Translations under genes and position numbers: made by a program
Assembly (NCBI RefSeq): GCF_008329605.1
Contig: NZ_NPKO01000015.1
Location: 1-64,000, forward strand
Reading direction: 5' to 3'
DNA length: 64,000 bases
DNA from: Mycolicibacterium sp. P9-64
GTDB taxonomy: Bacteria > Actinomycetota > Actinomycetes > Mycobacteriales > Mycobacteriaceae
The notes under the pieces: generated by a model
The model's database searches: none
Told to the model about the DNA's origin: nothing
What the model saw: the letters and a program-made list of their open reading frames with translations, nothing else
Shown here: in pieces, positions 24,810 to 33,655 of the stretch
Numbering within the stretch: the first letter of the stretch is position 1
How the letters are laid out: the number at the start of each line of letters is the position of its first letter

Positions 24810-25838
24810 CTAGGTGGTCAAAGCCGGCTGAGGTTCCGCGTCGCAGTTGCGATCGGAGTCCGACGCACCGGGCATGCAGGTGCGCGCGAGGAGGTCGGTG
24901 GCGGCGTATACGGTGCGCAGCGCGGGCGCGGGGGCGCCGGTGAGATCTGCCATCTCCACGACCGCAGCCACGATGGCGTCGAGCTCCAACTGCTTGCCTG
25001 CTTCGAGGTCCTGCAGCATGGAGGTCTTGTGGTGGCCGACGTTCTCGGCTCCGCGCAACCGCTTCTCGATGGAGATGTCCGGGGTGCTGCCCACCCTGGC
25101 GGCGATGTCGAGTGTCTCCTCCATCAGCTGGATCACCAGTTGCCGGGTGAACGGGTGCTGACAGATCTCGACCATCGTCGCCCTGGTGAGGGCGCTCAGC
25201 GGGTTGAACGCGACGTTGCCCATCAGCTTGATCCAGATGTCGCTGCGCAGGTCGGCTTCGACCGGTGCCTTCAGGCCTCCGGCGATCATGGCCTCGCTCA
25301 GCGCCTTACAGCGATCCGAGATCTCCCCCGACGGCTCACCGATGGAGAAGCGCGTGCCCTCCAGGTGCCGAATCACCCCTGGCGCCTCGATGGTCGTGGC
25401 CGGGTAGACCACGCAACCGATGGCCCGTTCCGGTGACAACACCGCGGTCGTGGCGCCGCCGGGATCGACGGCCTCGATCCGGCGTCCCTCATATGGCCCG
25501 GGCAGCTGGTGGAAGTACCACCACGGAATTCCGTTCTGCGCGGCCAACACTGCAGTGTTCGGGCCGAGCAGCGGTTCCACCAGCGGGCCGCTCGACGGGT
25601 AGCTGTGCGCCTTGAGTCCGAGAAAGACGTAGTCGACGGGTCCGATCTCGGACGGATCGTCGGTGGCATTCGGATATGCCACGAAGTCACCACGATCGCT
25701 GAGTACGCGGACACCGTTCTCGCGCATGGCATGTAGGTGTGCGTTCCTGGCGATGAGGTGCACGTCGGCACCACCCCGCTGGAGCGCGGCGCCCCAGTAG
25801 GCACCAATCGCCCCAGCACCAACGACTGCAATCTTCAC
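24810..25838 (-). CDS. PanE-family reductase, probable oxalyl-CoA reductase
   Basis: A 342-residue member of the ketopantoate reductase family. The NADP loop VKIAVVGAGAIGAYWGAALQ is at the N-terminus, and the C-terminal helical domain has the catalytic Lys in LRSDIWIKLMGNVAFNPLSA. It starts at GTG 25838 after a perfect AGGAGGT, with the palindromic operator 18 bases upstream. In Methylobacterium extorquens a PanE-family protein (PanE2) has been assigned as oxalyl-CoA reductase, giving glyoxylate; placement between oxc and pntAB supports that role here. Plain ketopantoate reductase is the alternative. Confidence 0.85.
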   Translation of the reverse strand: MKIAVVGAGAIGAYWGAALQRGGADVHLIARNAHLHAMRENGVRVLSDRGDFVAYPNATDDPSEIGPVDYVFLGLKAHSYPSSGPLVEPLLGPNTAVLAAQNGIPWWYFHQLPGPYEGRRIEAVDPGGATTAVLSPERAIGCVVYPATTIEAPGVIRHLEGTRFSIGEPSGEISDRCKALSEAMIAGGLKAPVEADLRSDIWIKLMGNVAFNPLSALTRATMVEICQHPFTRQLVIQLMEETLDIAARVGSTPDISIEKRLRGAENVGHHKTSMLQDLEAGKQLELDAIVAAVVEMADLTGAPAPALRTVYAATDLLARTCMPGASDSDRNCDAEPQPALTT

Positions 25839-25855
25839 GACAACCTCCTTCGATC

Positions 25856-25868
25856 GCATACTGTATGC
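25856..25868. promoter_or_regulatory. Palindromic operator GCATACTGTATGC upstream of the PanE-family gene
   Basis: Identical over all 13 bases to the site before the oxalate transporter (10623-10635), and at a comparable distance from the start codon (17 bases). This strongly suggests one regulator controls both units. Confidence 0.75.
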
Positions 25869-26060
25869 AAACACTCCGACCGCTGTCTAGGTCCAGCGGG
25901 CGATTGCGCGCGCCCACACCCCTTCGTGCCGACTCTTCGACCTGGGCGCAGGAGTGCGAGTGGCGCACACCATGGCCGCAGAATGAAACGCGGTCAACAC
26001 GATTCGCAACGTCACCGCGGCGCCCGATCGACGGTAACGCACGCCGCCCGCTCCCCGCCT

Positions 26061-26090
26061 CCCCCATATGGGGGGTTGCATACAATATGC
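26061..26090. promoter_or_regulatory. Palindrome CCCCCATATGGGGG and operator variant upstream of pntAa
   Basis: The 354-bp divergent gap before pntAa holds a perfect 14-bp palindrome (26061-26074) and, three bases later, GCATACAATATGC (26078-26090), which matches the shared operator at 11 of 13 positions. The rest of the gap (25869-26060 and 26091-26192) shows no gene. The pntAa ribosome site is AGGAAGAGGA (26181-26190). Confidence 0.55.
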
Positions 26091-26192
26091 GATCTCTCTA
26101 TTCTGAACCTCGCCCCGGCATGGCATGGCCGCCGGAGGCACCGACCAATGCCGCCAGGAGCGTGTGAGTCGGCAACAGCCAGGAAGAGGAAT

Positions 26193-27272
26193 ATGACGCT
26201 CATCGGAGTGCCGCGGGAAACCGCGGATGGTGAACGCCGCGTCGCGCTGGTCCCCAAGATCGTCGAGCGGCTGCGTGCCCTCGGCCTTGAGGTCGTCGTC
26301 GAGAGCGGGGCCGGAGACGGAGCGATGATCACCGACCAGGACTACGAGTTGGCTGGCGCCACCATCGGTGATCCTTGGCCTGCCGACGTCGTCGTCAAGG
26401 TCAATCCGCCGACCGCCGACGAGACCAGCCTGCTCAAGCCAGGTTCGGTCCTCATCGGGTTCCTCGCCCCGCGTTCGCAGCCGGACGTAGTGGAACGATT
26501 GCGGCTGGCCAACGTCACCGCGTTTGCGGTGGAGGCGATTCCGCGGATCTCGCGTGCACAGGTGATGGATGCACTGTCCTCGCAGGCGAACGTGGCGGGC
26601 TACAAGTCGGTGCTGTTGGCCGCCTCGGAGTCCACCCGGTTCTTCCCGATGATGACCACCGCGGCAGGCACGGTGAAACCCGCCACCCTGTTGGTCCTGG
26701 GTGTCGGTGTGGCAGGTCTGCAAGCGCTGGCCACCGCCAAACGCCTCGGCGCCAAACCCACCGGGTATGACGTGCGCCCCGAGGTGGCCGATCAGGTCCG
26801 CTCGGTCGGCGCGCAGTGGCTCGACCTCGGAATCGATGCGGCCGGTGAGGGCGGATACGCCCGGGAGCTGACCGATGCCGAACGCGCCCAACAACAAACG
26901 GCACTCGAACAGGCGATCACGAAGTTCGACATCGTCATCACCACCGCCCTGGTGCCAGGACGCCCGGCGCCACGTTTGGTCACCGCTGCCGCGGTGGAGG
27001 GCATGAAGCCCGGCAGTGTGGTGATCGACCTGGCCGGCGAGACCGGCGGCAACTGCGAGCTCACCGAGCCCGGCCAGACCGTCGTCCGCCACGGGGTGAC
27101 GATCGCCTCGCCGCTGAACCTGCCTGCCACGATGCCCGAGCACGCCAGCGAGTTGTACGCCAAGAACGTCACCGCGCTGTTGGAGCTCTTGATCACCGAC
27201 GGCGCCCTAGCCCCCGACTTCGACGACGAAGTCGTGGCGGCCTCCTGTGTCACCCGTGAGGGAGTGAACTGA
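26193..27272 (+). CDS. pntAa: NAD(P) transhydrogenase subunit alpha part 1
   Basis: A 359-residue NAD(H)-binding domain I of proton-translocating transhydrogenase. Motifs are LIGVPRETADGERRVALVP at the start, RISRAQVMDALSSQANVAGY, and the nucleotide fold VLGVGVAGLQALATAKRLGA. The frame is open upstream, but only ATG 26193 has a ribosome site and aligns with family starts. With PntAb and PntB it uses the proton-motive force to make NADPH from NADH. Its place in the island suggests it supplies NADPH for oxalyl-CoA reduction from NADH made by formate oxidation. Confidence 0.95.
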   Translation: MTLIGVPRETADGERRVALVPKIVERLRALGLEVVVESGAGDGAMITDQDYELAGATIGDPWPADVVVKVNPPTADETSLLKPGSVLIGFLAPRSQPDVVERLRLANVTAFAVEAIPRISRAQVMDALSSQANVAGYKSVLLAASESTRFFPMMTTAAGTVKPATLLVLGVGVAGLQALATAKRLGAKPTGYDVRPEVADQVRSVGAQWLDLGIDAAGEGGYARELTDAERAQQQTALEQAITKFDIVITTALVPGRPAPRLVTAAAVEGMKPGSVVIDLAGETGGNCELTEPGQTVVRHGVTIASPLNLPATMPEHASELYAKNVTALLELLITDGALAPDFDDEVVAASCVTREGVN

Positions 27273-27275
27273 CCG

Positions 27276-27599
27276 ATGTATGACGAACTATTGGCCAATA
27301 TCGCGATCCTGATTCTTGCCGGGTTCGTCGGTTTTGCCGTGATCTCCAAAGTGCCCAACACCCTGCACACCCCGTTGATGTCGGGCACCAACGCCATTCA
27401 CGGCATCGTCGTGCTCGGCGCCCTGATCGTGCTGGGCAACCTCCCTGCCGACGCCTCCTGGGGCGTGCGGATCATCGCATTCATCGCCCTGATCTTCGGC
27501 ACCCTCAACGTGATCGGTGGGTTCCTCGTGACCGATCGGATGCTGAGCATGTTCAAGAGCAAGAAGCCCGAAACGACGACCGAAGCGGCAGGCAAATGA
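27276..27599 (+). CDS. pntAb: NAD(P) transhydrogenase subunit alpha part 2
   Basis: A 107-residue membrane subunit with three helices: LLANIAILILAGFVGFAVIS, LMSGTNAIHGIVVLGALIVL and IIAFIALIFGTLNVIGGFLV. The conserved HTPLMSGTNAIHG segment is diagnostic. It starts three bases after pntAa and overlaps pntB by four bases. Proton path residues lie in these helices together with those of PntB. Confidence 0.95.
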   Translation: MYDELLANIAILILAGFVGFAVISKVPNTLHTPLMSGTNAIHGIVVLGALIVLGNLPADASWGVRIIAFIALIFGTLNVIGGFLVTDRMLSMFKSKKPETTTEAAGK

Positions 27600-29023
27600 A
27601 CTATCTCGTCAACGGGCTCTACATCCTGGCGTTTGGCCTGTTCATCCTCGGCCTGTCCGGCCTGACCGGACCCAAGACGGCGGTGCGCGGCAACTGGATC
27701 GCCGCGACCGGCATGGGCATCGCCGTCATCGCCACCCTGATCTCCGTGCGCGACACCGCGTCGATCAACTGGATCCTGATCGCGGCCGGCCTTGCCATCG
27801 GTGTCGCGCTCGGCGTGCCGCCTGCCAAGAAGACGAAGATGACCGCGATGCCGCAACTGGTCGCGCTGTTCAACGGCGTCGGCGGTGGCACCGTCGCGTT
27901 GATCGCCTGGGCGGAGTTCATCGAAACCGACGGCTTCACCCACATCACCGAAACGCCTTCGATCGCACTGGTCGTCGGCTCCTTGTTCGCCGCGATCATC
28001 GGCTCGGTGTCGTTCTGGGGGTCGCTGGTGGCATTCCTCAAGCTGCAGGAGTCCCTCCCGAAGAACCTCGAGAAGACCCTGGTCAAGTCGGCGAAGCTGT
28101 TCCAGGCCTCCAACGTGGTGCTGCTGGTCGCCGCGGTCGCCGTCTCGGTCTACATCGGGATCAACGCCGGCACCGGCACCCCGATCTGGCTGATCGTGGT
28201 GGTCCTCGCGCTGGCCGGGATCATGGGTCTGTTCGTGGTGTTCCCCATCGGCGGCGCGGACATGCCGGTCGTCATCTCCCTGCTGAACGCCATGACCGGT
28301 TTATCCGCCGCCGCAGCGGGTTTGGCGCTGAACAACACCGCGATGATCGTGGCGGGCATGATCGTCGGCGCTTCCGGGTCGATCTTGACCAACCTGATGG
28401 CCGTGGCGATGAACCGTTCCATCCCCGCGATCGTGTTCGGTTCCTTCGGCGCCGGATCGACCGCCGCCGCGGCAGCGACCACCGATCAGGGCACGGTCAA
28501 GGCCACCTCCGCGGCAGATGCTGCGATCCAGATGGCGTACGCCAATCAGGTCATCGTCGTGCCCGGCTACGGCCTTGCGGTCGCACAGGCTCAGCACACC
28601 GTCAAGGAGATGGCCGACCTACTCGAAGCCAAGGGCGTGGAAGTGAAGTACGCGATCCACCCCGTCGCGGGCCGGATGCCAGGACACATGAACGTGCTGC
28701 TGGCAGAGGCGGACGTCGACTACGACGCGATGAAGGAAATGGACGACATCAACGGCGAATTCAACCGTACCGACGTCACCATCGTCATCGGCGCCAACGA
28801 CGTCACCAACCCCGCTGCCCGCAACGACCCGTCCTCCCCCATCCACGGCATGCCGATCCTCGACGTCGACAAGTCGCGCTCGGTGATCGTGCTGAAACGC
28901 TCCATGTCCTCCGGGTACGCAGGCATCGAGAACCCCCTGTTCTTCCTCGGCCAAACCTCCATGCTGTTCGGCGACGCCAAGAAGTCCGTCAGCGGAGTCA
29001 TCGAAGAGCTCAAGGCGCTGTGA
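27596..29023 (+). CDS. pntB: NAD(P) transhydrogenase subunit beta
   Basis: A 475-residue protein with about nine membrane helices (residues 1-260), then the NADP(H)-binding domain III: VIVVPGYGLAVAQAQHTVKE, AIHPVAGRMPGHMNVLLAEA, and GANDVTNPAARNDPSSPI. All conserved blocks are present. It completes the transhydrogenase operon and runs toward the second LysR gene, tail to tail with a 10-base gap. Confidence 0.96.
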   Translation: MNYLVNGLYILAFGLFILGLSGLTGPKTAVRGNWIAATGMGIAVIATLISVRDTASINWILIAAGLAIGVALGVPPAKKTKMTAMPQLVALFNGVGGGTVALIAWAEFIETDGFTHITETPSIALVVGSLFAAIIGSVSFWGSLVAFLKLQESLPKNLEKTLVKSAKLFQASNVVLLVAAVAVSVYIGINAGTGTPIWLIVVVLALAGIMGLFVVFPIGGADMPVVISLLNAMTGLSAAAAGLALNNTAMIVAGMIVGASGSILTNLMAVAMNRSIPAIVFGSFGAGSTAAAAATTDQGTVKATSAADAAIQMAYANQVIVVPGYGLAVAQAQHTVKEMADLLEAKGVEVKYAIHPVAGRMPGHMNVLLAEADVDYDAMKEMDDINGEFNRTDVTIVIGANDVTNPAARNDPSSPIHGMPILDVDKSRSVIVLKRSMSSGYAGIENPLFFLGQTSMLFGDAKKSVSGVIEELKAL

Positions 29024-29033
29024 CCGGGCACCG

Positions 29034-29939
29034 CTAGGAGCTTGGGCGCCCCACGTCGGCGGCGGCCTCGAGAAGCGCCTGGGCCACCAGTGAATTCGGT
29101 TCGCGGTCCAAGACGATCAAGCCGACGGCGGGGCCATGGCCATGCTCGACCATCGGCCGCATCGCCAGGCCGTCGGGCATGCCGAAGGCGTCCAGCCAGG
29201 TGTGTGCCACCACGCTCGCCATGCGCAGGGTCTTCATGTGCGTGTACAGCGCACCGACCGTGTCGGTCTCGACGACCGGATTGAACTTGACGCCATCATC
29301 AGCCATGTTGGCGTCGAGGATGCGGCGGTTTCGCATGGCGGTGGTCAACGCACACAGCGGAAGCGCGGCGGCATCACCCCAGCGCACCTCGGACTGTTGC
29401 ATCAGCGGATGCTCCGATGGCGCGACCAGGACGAAGCGCTCCCGGTAGAGCTCGACGCGCTTGGTGCCGGGTGGCGTTTCGTTGTCCAGATACGTCAGTC
29501 CGGCATCCAGCTCGAATTCGGCGAGGCGCCTGGCGATCTCGCGCGACGGCAACGCCTCGACGCGCACGCGTGCACCCGGGTACCGCTCGAGGAACCGGCT
29601 CGTCACCAACGGACTCGTCGGAACGGAGGTCGGCACCGCGCCGATGCGGGCCGTTACGGTCAGGCCACCGCGCATCCGCTCGACGTCGGCCAGGAGCTCG
29701 TTGCGTTCAGCGAGGATACGGTGGGCCCAGGTGACGACACGCTGCCCTTCGGTGGTGAAGCCCTCGAATCGCTGACCGCGCAACACGATTACGACGTCGA
29801 GTTCGCGTTCGAGCTTGCGAATTGCGACCGAGAGCGTGGGTTGACTGACGTGGCACGCCGAAGCGGCACGACCGAAGTGCCGCTCGCGGGCCAACGCCAC
29901 CAGGTATTCCAGCTGCTGGATCACTACCTCGCCGTGCAT
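29034..29939 (-). CDS. LysR-family regulator, probable activator of fdh
   Basis: A 301-residue LysR protein with HTH block LEYLVALARERHFGRAASAC and SQPTLSVAIRKLERELDV, clearly related to the regulator at 21841-22785. I start at ATG 29939, which has GGAG at a proper distance; ATG 29951 is possible. It is divergent from fdh, and a GATAG-N7-CTATC dyad lies just upstream of it. The effector may be formate or oxalate; this rests on position only. Confidence 0.9.
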   Translation of the reverse strand: MHGEVVIQQLEYLVALARERHFGRAASACHVSQPTLSVAIRKLERELDVVIVLRGQRFEGFTTEGQRVVTWAHRILAERNELLADVERMRGGLTVTARIGAVPTSVPTSPLVTSRFLERYPGARVRVEALPSREIARRLAEFELDAGLTYLDNETPPGTKRVELYRERFVLVAPSEHPLMQQSEVRWGDAAALPLCALTTAMRNRRILDANMADDGVKFNPVVETDTVGALYTHMKTLRMASVVAHTWLDAFGMPDGLAMRPMVEHGHGPAVGLIVLDREPNSLVAQALLEAAADVGRPSS

Positions 29940-29961
29940 TCGCCGCTCCATCGCCAGCCCC

Positions 29962-29980
29962 CGATAGGGAAAGACTATCG
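29962..29980. promoter_or_regulatory. LysR-type box CGATAG-N7-CTATCG between LysR and fdh
   Basis: A perfect 6-bp dyad with seven central bases, including a T-N11-A core, lies 23 bases before the LysR start and about 205 bases before fdh. The layout is the same as the box before oxc, which supports a shared recognition mode. Further toward fdh, AAAATGATTGGTAGC (about 30066-30080) resembles sequences near 33970 and 34888. Confidence 0.6.
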
Positions 29981-30185
29981 CAGCATGTCAGATCACAAAG
30001 ACCAACCCATTGTCCACGATCGGCAGCGCCTGTAGCGTCAGTCACATCGACACGGTGAACCACCAAAATGATTGGTAGCAAGCCTCTTTCACATATCAGA
30101 TGACGAATGTCGGTTACCAGCGCCCCATTCCATGACCGCATGGCCGAACCCGTCGGGGCGCAAACGAGAAAAGGAATCGAGAATC

Positions 30186-31346
30186 ATGGCAAAAGTGGTT
30201 TGCGTACTCTACGACGACCCGATCGACGGCTACCCGAAGACCTACGCACGCGACGGTCTCCCCCACCTCGACGGCTACGCCGACGGGCAGACTCTGCCGA
30301 CGCCTTCGGCGATCGACTTCACGCCGGGTGCACTGCTGGGCAGCGTTTCCGGAGAGCTCGGACTTCGGGCATACCTCGAGGGGCTCGGCCACGAGTTGAT
30401 CGTGACGTCGGACAAGGACGGTGACAGCTCGGTACTCGACCAGCACCTGCACGATGCCGAGGTCGTCATCTCGCAGCCGTTCTGGCCGGCCTACCTGACC
30501 GCGGAGCGCATCGCTCGGGCGCCCAAGCTCAAGCTGGCGCTGACTGCCGGAATCGGTTCGGACCACGTCGATTTGGACGCCGCGATCGAACGGGGCATCA
30601 CGGTTGCGGAGGTGACCTTCTGCAACAGCATCAGCGTCGCCGAGCACGTCGTGATGATGATCCTGTCACAGGTTCGCAACTACCTGCCGTCCTATCAGCA
30701 GGTGCTCCACGGTGGCTGGAACATCGCCGACTGCGTGCAGCGCTCATACGATCTCGAGGGCATGCACGTCGGCACCATCGCCTCGGGCCGCATCGGCCTT
30801 GCCGTGTTGCGTCGCCTCGCGCCGTTCGACGTGCACCTGCACTACTACGACAAGCACCGGCTGCCCGCCGAGGTCGAGGCCGAGTTGAACCTGACCTACC
30901 ACCCGTCGGTACAGGACATGGTGCCCGAGCTCGACGTCGTGACGATCAACGCGCCGCTGCACCCGGAGACCCGTGGACTGTTCAACGACGAGCTCATCGG
31001 GACCATGAAGCGGGGGGCCTACCTCATCAACACCGCGCGCGCCCTCATCGTCGACCGCGATGCCGTCGTCCGCGCACTGGAGAGCGGACAGCTGGCGGGT
31101 TACGCGGGTGACGTGTGGTTCCCTCAGCCGGCGCCTGCCGATCACCCGTGGCGCACCATGCCGCATCACGGCATGACGCCGCACATCTCGGGGTCGTCGC
31201 TGTCGGCGCAAACCCGTTACGCGGCAGGCACTCGCGAGATCCTGGAGAGCTACTTCGAGGGCAAGCCGATCCGTGACGAGTACCTGATCGTCGACGGCGG
31301 CGCGCTCGCCGGTGTCGGCGCGCGGTCCTACACCGCAACCGTCTGA
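30186..31346 (+). CDS. fdh: NAD-dependent, metal-free formate dehydrogenase
   Basis: A 386-residue D-2-hydroxyacid-dehydrogenase-type FDH, clearly of the M. vaccae/Pseudomonas 101 kind: VLYDDPIDGYPKTYARDG, SQPFWPAYLT, FCNSISVAEHVVMMILS, NAD loop VGTIASGRIGLAVLRRLAPF, NTAR with the catalytic Arg, and TPHISGSS with the catalytic His. Asp after the last beta strand (HYYDKHRLP) indicates NAD rather than NADP. Two positions that are Cys in the M. vaccae enzyme are Ala (TINAPLHPET) and Ser (LESYFEGKP). I start at ATG 30186 by homology. It needs no Mo and duplicates the role of FdsGBAD. Confidence 0.96.
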   Translation: MAKVVCVLYDDPIDGYPKTYARDGLPHLDGYADGQTLPTPSAIDFTPGALLGSVSGELGLRAYLEGLGHELIVTSDKDGDSSVLDQHLHDAEVVISQPFWPAYLTAERIARAPKLKLALTAGIGSDHVDLDAAIERGITVAEVTFCNSISVAEHVVMMILSQVRNYLPSYQQVLHGGWNIADCVQRSYDLEGMHVGTIASGRIGLAVLRRLAPFDVHLHYYDKHRLPAEVEAELNLTYHPSVQDMVPELDVVTINAPLHPETRGLFNDELIGTMKRGAYLINTARALIVDRDAVVRALESGQLAGYAGDVWFPQPAPADHPWRTMPHHGMTPHISGSSLSAQTRYAAGTREILESYFEGKPIRDEYLIVDGGALAGVGARSYTATV

Positions 31347-31359
31347 CGGCTTGAGTCGC

Positions 31360-31400
31360 CCGTGGCCGCACGTTCGAGTTCATCGAACGTGCGGCCACGG
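31360..31400. terminator. Very strong hairpin after fdh
   Basis: An uninterrupted 18-bp stem (CCGTGGCCGCACGTTCGA and its complement) with a five-base loop GTTCA starts 14 bases after the fdh stop. There is no T run. It marks the right end of the oxalate/formate island. Confidence 0.85.
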
Positions 31401-31520
31401 TGAAAGTCTGGCCATGGCAGCGCCGTACACGCGCATTCGGCGTAGCCGAATCGTGCTGGCCACAGACGAGCGGTTGACCAACAACGTCGCCAAGGCCGCG
31501 GCCGTCAGTACCGTGGACCC

Positions 31521-32489
31521 ATGAAATACCTCGAAGTCGACGGTCTGGGACGAGTCAGCCGGATCGGGCTTGGCACGTGGCAGTTCGGCTCTGGCGAGTG
31601 GGGCTACGGGGACGACTACGCCTCGGTCGCCGCACGCGACATCGTGCAGCGCGCCCTCGAGCTCGGCGTCACGCTGTTCGACACGGCCGAGGTGTACGCG
31701 TTCGGCAAGAGTGAACGCATCCTCGGCGACGCCCTCGGTGACAAACGCGCAGACGTCGTGGTGGCGAGCAAGATCTTTCCGGTCCTGCCGATCCCGGCGG
31801 TGGTCAAGCAACGCGCACGCGGGAGTGCTCGCCGGCTGCGGCTGGACCGCATCCCGCTCTACCAAATCCATCAGCCCAACCCCGTCATCCCCGATTCGGT
31901 GATCATGCCGGGGATGCGCAGCCTGCTCGACGCGGGTCTCATCGGGGCGGCGGGAGTGTCGAACTATTCGCTCGCGCGGTGGCGTAAGGCCGATGCCGCC
32001 CTCGGGCGTCCGGTGATCAGCAACCAGGTCCATTTCTCGCTTGCACATCCGCAGCCACTCGAGGACCTCGTCCCGTTCGCCGAACGCGAGAACCGGCTCG
32101 TGATCGCCTACAGCCCACTCGCCCAGGGCCTGTTGGGTGGCAAGTACGGCGTCGACAACCGGCCCGGCGGCGTTCGGGCGACCAACCCGCTGTTCGGCAC
32201 CGAGAACCTGCGCCGCATCGAACCACTGTTGACCACGTTGCGCGACGTCGCGCGCGAGGTCGACGCCGAGCCGGCACAGGTGGCGCTGGCATGGCTGATC
32301 GGCCTGCCCGGCGTCGTCGCGATTCCCGGCGCGTCGAGCGTGGACCAACTCGCGTTCAACGTCGCCGCCGCCGACGTCGAGCTGAGCACGGATTCGCGCA
32401 ACGCTCTGACCGCAGCCGCCCGCGCCTTCCGGCCGGTGTCGGTGGGACGCTTCGCCGCCGACAGGATCCGCGAGCGGATCGGCCGATAA
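31521..32489 (+). CDS. Aldo/keto reductase
   Basis: A 322-residue cytosolic NADPH-dependent reductase of the (beta/alpha)8 AKR fold. The tetrad is visible: Asp and Tyr in LFDTAEVYAFGKSE, Lys in VVASKIFPVLP, His in YQIHQPNP. The NADP-binding C-terminal end is IPGASSVDQLAFN. The substrate cannot be told; it resembles the general AKR group found in many actinobacteria. It stands alone, 31 bases before the polymerase gene. Confidence 0.9.
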   Translation: MKYLEVDGLGRVSRIGLGTWQFGSGEWGYGDDYASVAARDIVQRALELGVTLFDTAEVYAFGKSERILGDALGDKRADVVVASKIFPVLPIPAVVKQRARGSARRLRLDRIPLYQIHQPNPVIPDSVIMPGMRSLLDAGLIGAAGVSNYSLARWRKADAALGRPVISNQVHFSLAHPQPLEDLVPFAERENRLVIAYSPLAQGLLGGKYGVDNRPGGVRATNPLFGTENLRRIEPLLTTLRDVAREVDAEPAQVALAWLIGLPGVVAIPGASSVDQLAFNVAAADVELSTDSRNALTAAARAFRPVSVGRFAADRIRERIGR

Positions 32490-32519
32490 CGGTGGGCCCA
32501 CTGGTCCTATCGTGGGCCC

Positions 32520-33485
32520 ATGAGCCCCGCGACCGGTGAGCAGCGCGACGGGATCGATCTGACCAACCTCGACCAGCCACTCGGGCCCGACGCCGGCGCC
32601 ACGAAGCGTGACCTGGTCGACTACCTGGACGCGGTGGCCGACCGGATCCTGCCGGGGCTCGTCGGCCGCCCGCTCACCGTGCTACGGATGTTGCGTGGGC
32701 GGGCGCCGTTCATGCAGAAGAACGTTCCCAAGTACACGCCGGACTGGGTACACACAGTGCCGATCTGGGCCGAGGCGTCCAAACGCGAGGTGCACTACGC
32801 GCTGTGCGACGACCGGCGCACGCTGCTGTGGTTCGCGAACCAGCGCGCCATCGAGTACCACCCGACCCTCGGCTTGGCCGAGAACATCTACCGCCCAACA
32901 CATCTGATCCTAGACCTCGACCCGCCCACCGACGACGACTTCGCCGCCGTCGTCGCCGTCGCACACCTGGTCCGTCAAGCACTTGCAGACAGCGGTCTGG
33001 CGGGTGCCGTGAAGACCAGCGGCGCCAAGGGCGTGCACGTGTTCGTGCCGATCGACGACGCGGCCCCGGTCGAGGACGTCGCAGGCGCCACCCGCGCACT
33101 GGCCGCCCGCGCCGAAGCGCTCGACCCGGACATCGCGACGACGGCGTTCATCGTGGAGGACCGTGCAGGCAAGGTGTTCGTCGACTCGACACGGGCAGGT
33201 GGCGCGACGGTCGCCGCCGCCTACAGTCCGCGGCTACGGGCGGGCACGCCGGTGTCGTTCCCCCTGGCTTGGTCCGATCTGGACCGGATCGCACCCGCCG
33301 ACTTCACGGTGCACACGGCCATCGAAGCGCTTGCCGGACGCGACCCGTGGGCGGATTCGATGCCCGCGCCGCAGACACTGCCCGTCGACCTGATCGAACA
33401 CGGACGCACCATTCCGGTCGCCCGGGTGGCCGCCATGCACGAGGGCAAGCGCCGGGCCCGCGCCCGCCGGTCCGACGACGGCTGA
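32520..33485 (+). CDS. Stand-alone LigD-type primase-polymerase (NHEJ polymerase domain)
   Basis: A 321-residue protein equal to the POL domain of bacterial LigD, without ligase or phosphoesterase domains. The metal-binding Asp pair is in LILDLDPPTDDDF, the conserved His in KTSGAKGVHVFVPI, and a third acidic site in GKVFVDSTRAGG. PFMQKNVPKYTPDWV is typical. Mycobacteria have such free PolD proteins, which add ribo- or deoxynucleotides at DNA breaks and gaps and may support base-excision repair. Ku is not in the window. Confidence 0.92.
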   Translation: MSPATGEQRDGIDLTNLDQPLGPDAGATKRDLVDYLDAVADRILPGLVGRPLTVLRMLRGRAPFMQKNVPKYTPDWVHTVPIWAEASKREVHYALCDDRRTLLWFANQRAIEYHPTLGLAENIYRPTHLILDLDPPTDDDFAAVVAVAHLVRQALADSGLAGAVKTSGAKGVHVFVPIDDAAPVEDVAGATRALAARAEALDPDIATTAFIVEDRAGKVFVDSTRAGGATVAAAYSPRLRAGTPVSFPLAWSDLDRIAPADFTVHTAIEALAGRDPWADSMPAPQTLPVDLIEHGRTIPVARVAAMHEGKRRARARRSDDG

Positions 33486-33509
33486 TCGAGCCGCCGGCGA
33501 CGGTGACAG

Positions 33510-33531
33510 TTCACGAGCGTCAACTCGTGAA
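33510..33531 (+). terminator. Hairpin after the polymerase gene
   Basis: An eight-base-pair stem TTCACGAG / CTCGTGAA with a six-base loop begins 25 bases after the stop codon. Stability is moderate. Confidence 0.5.
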
Positions 33532-33655
33532 TACCGCTTCAAAGGGCCCATCCGAGAGTTAGCCTCGATTGATTGATCAGTTTTGCTGAGCAAGCGGTAA
33601 GCCATCATCAGGCAACTGGTGACAGAGACCGCTTCGCTGAGAGGGGCGGTAAACA

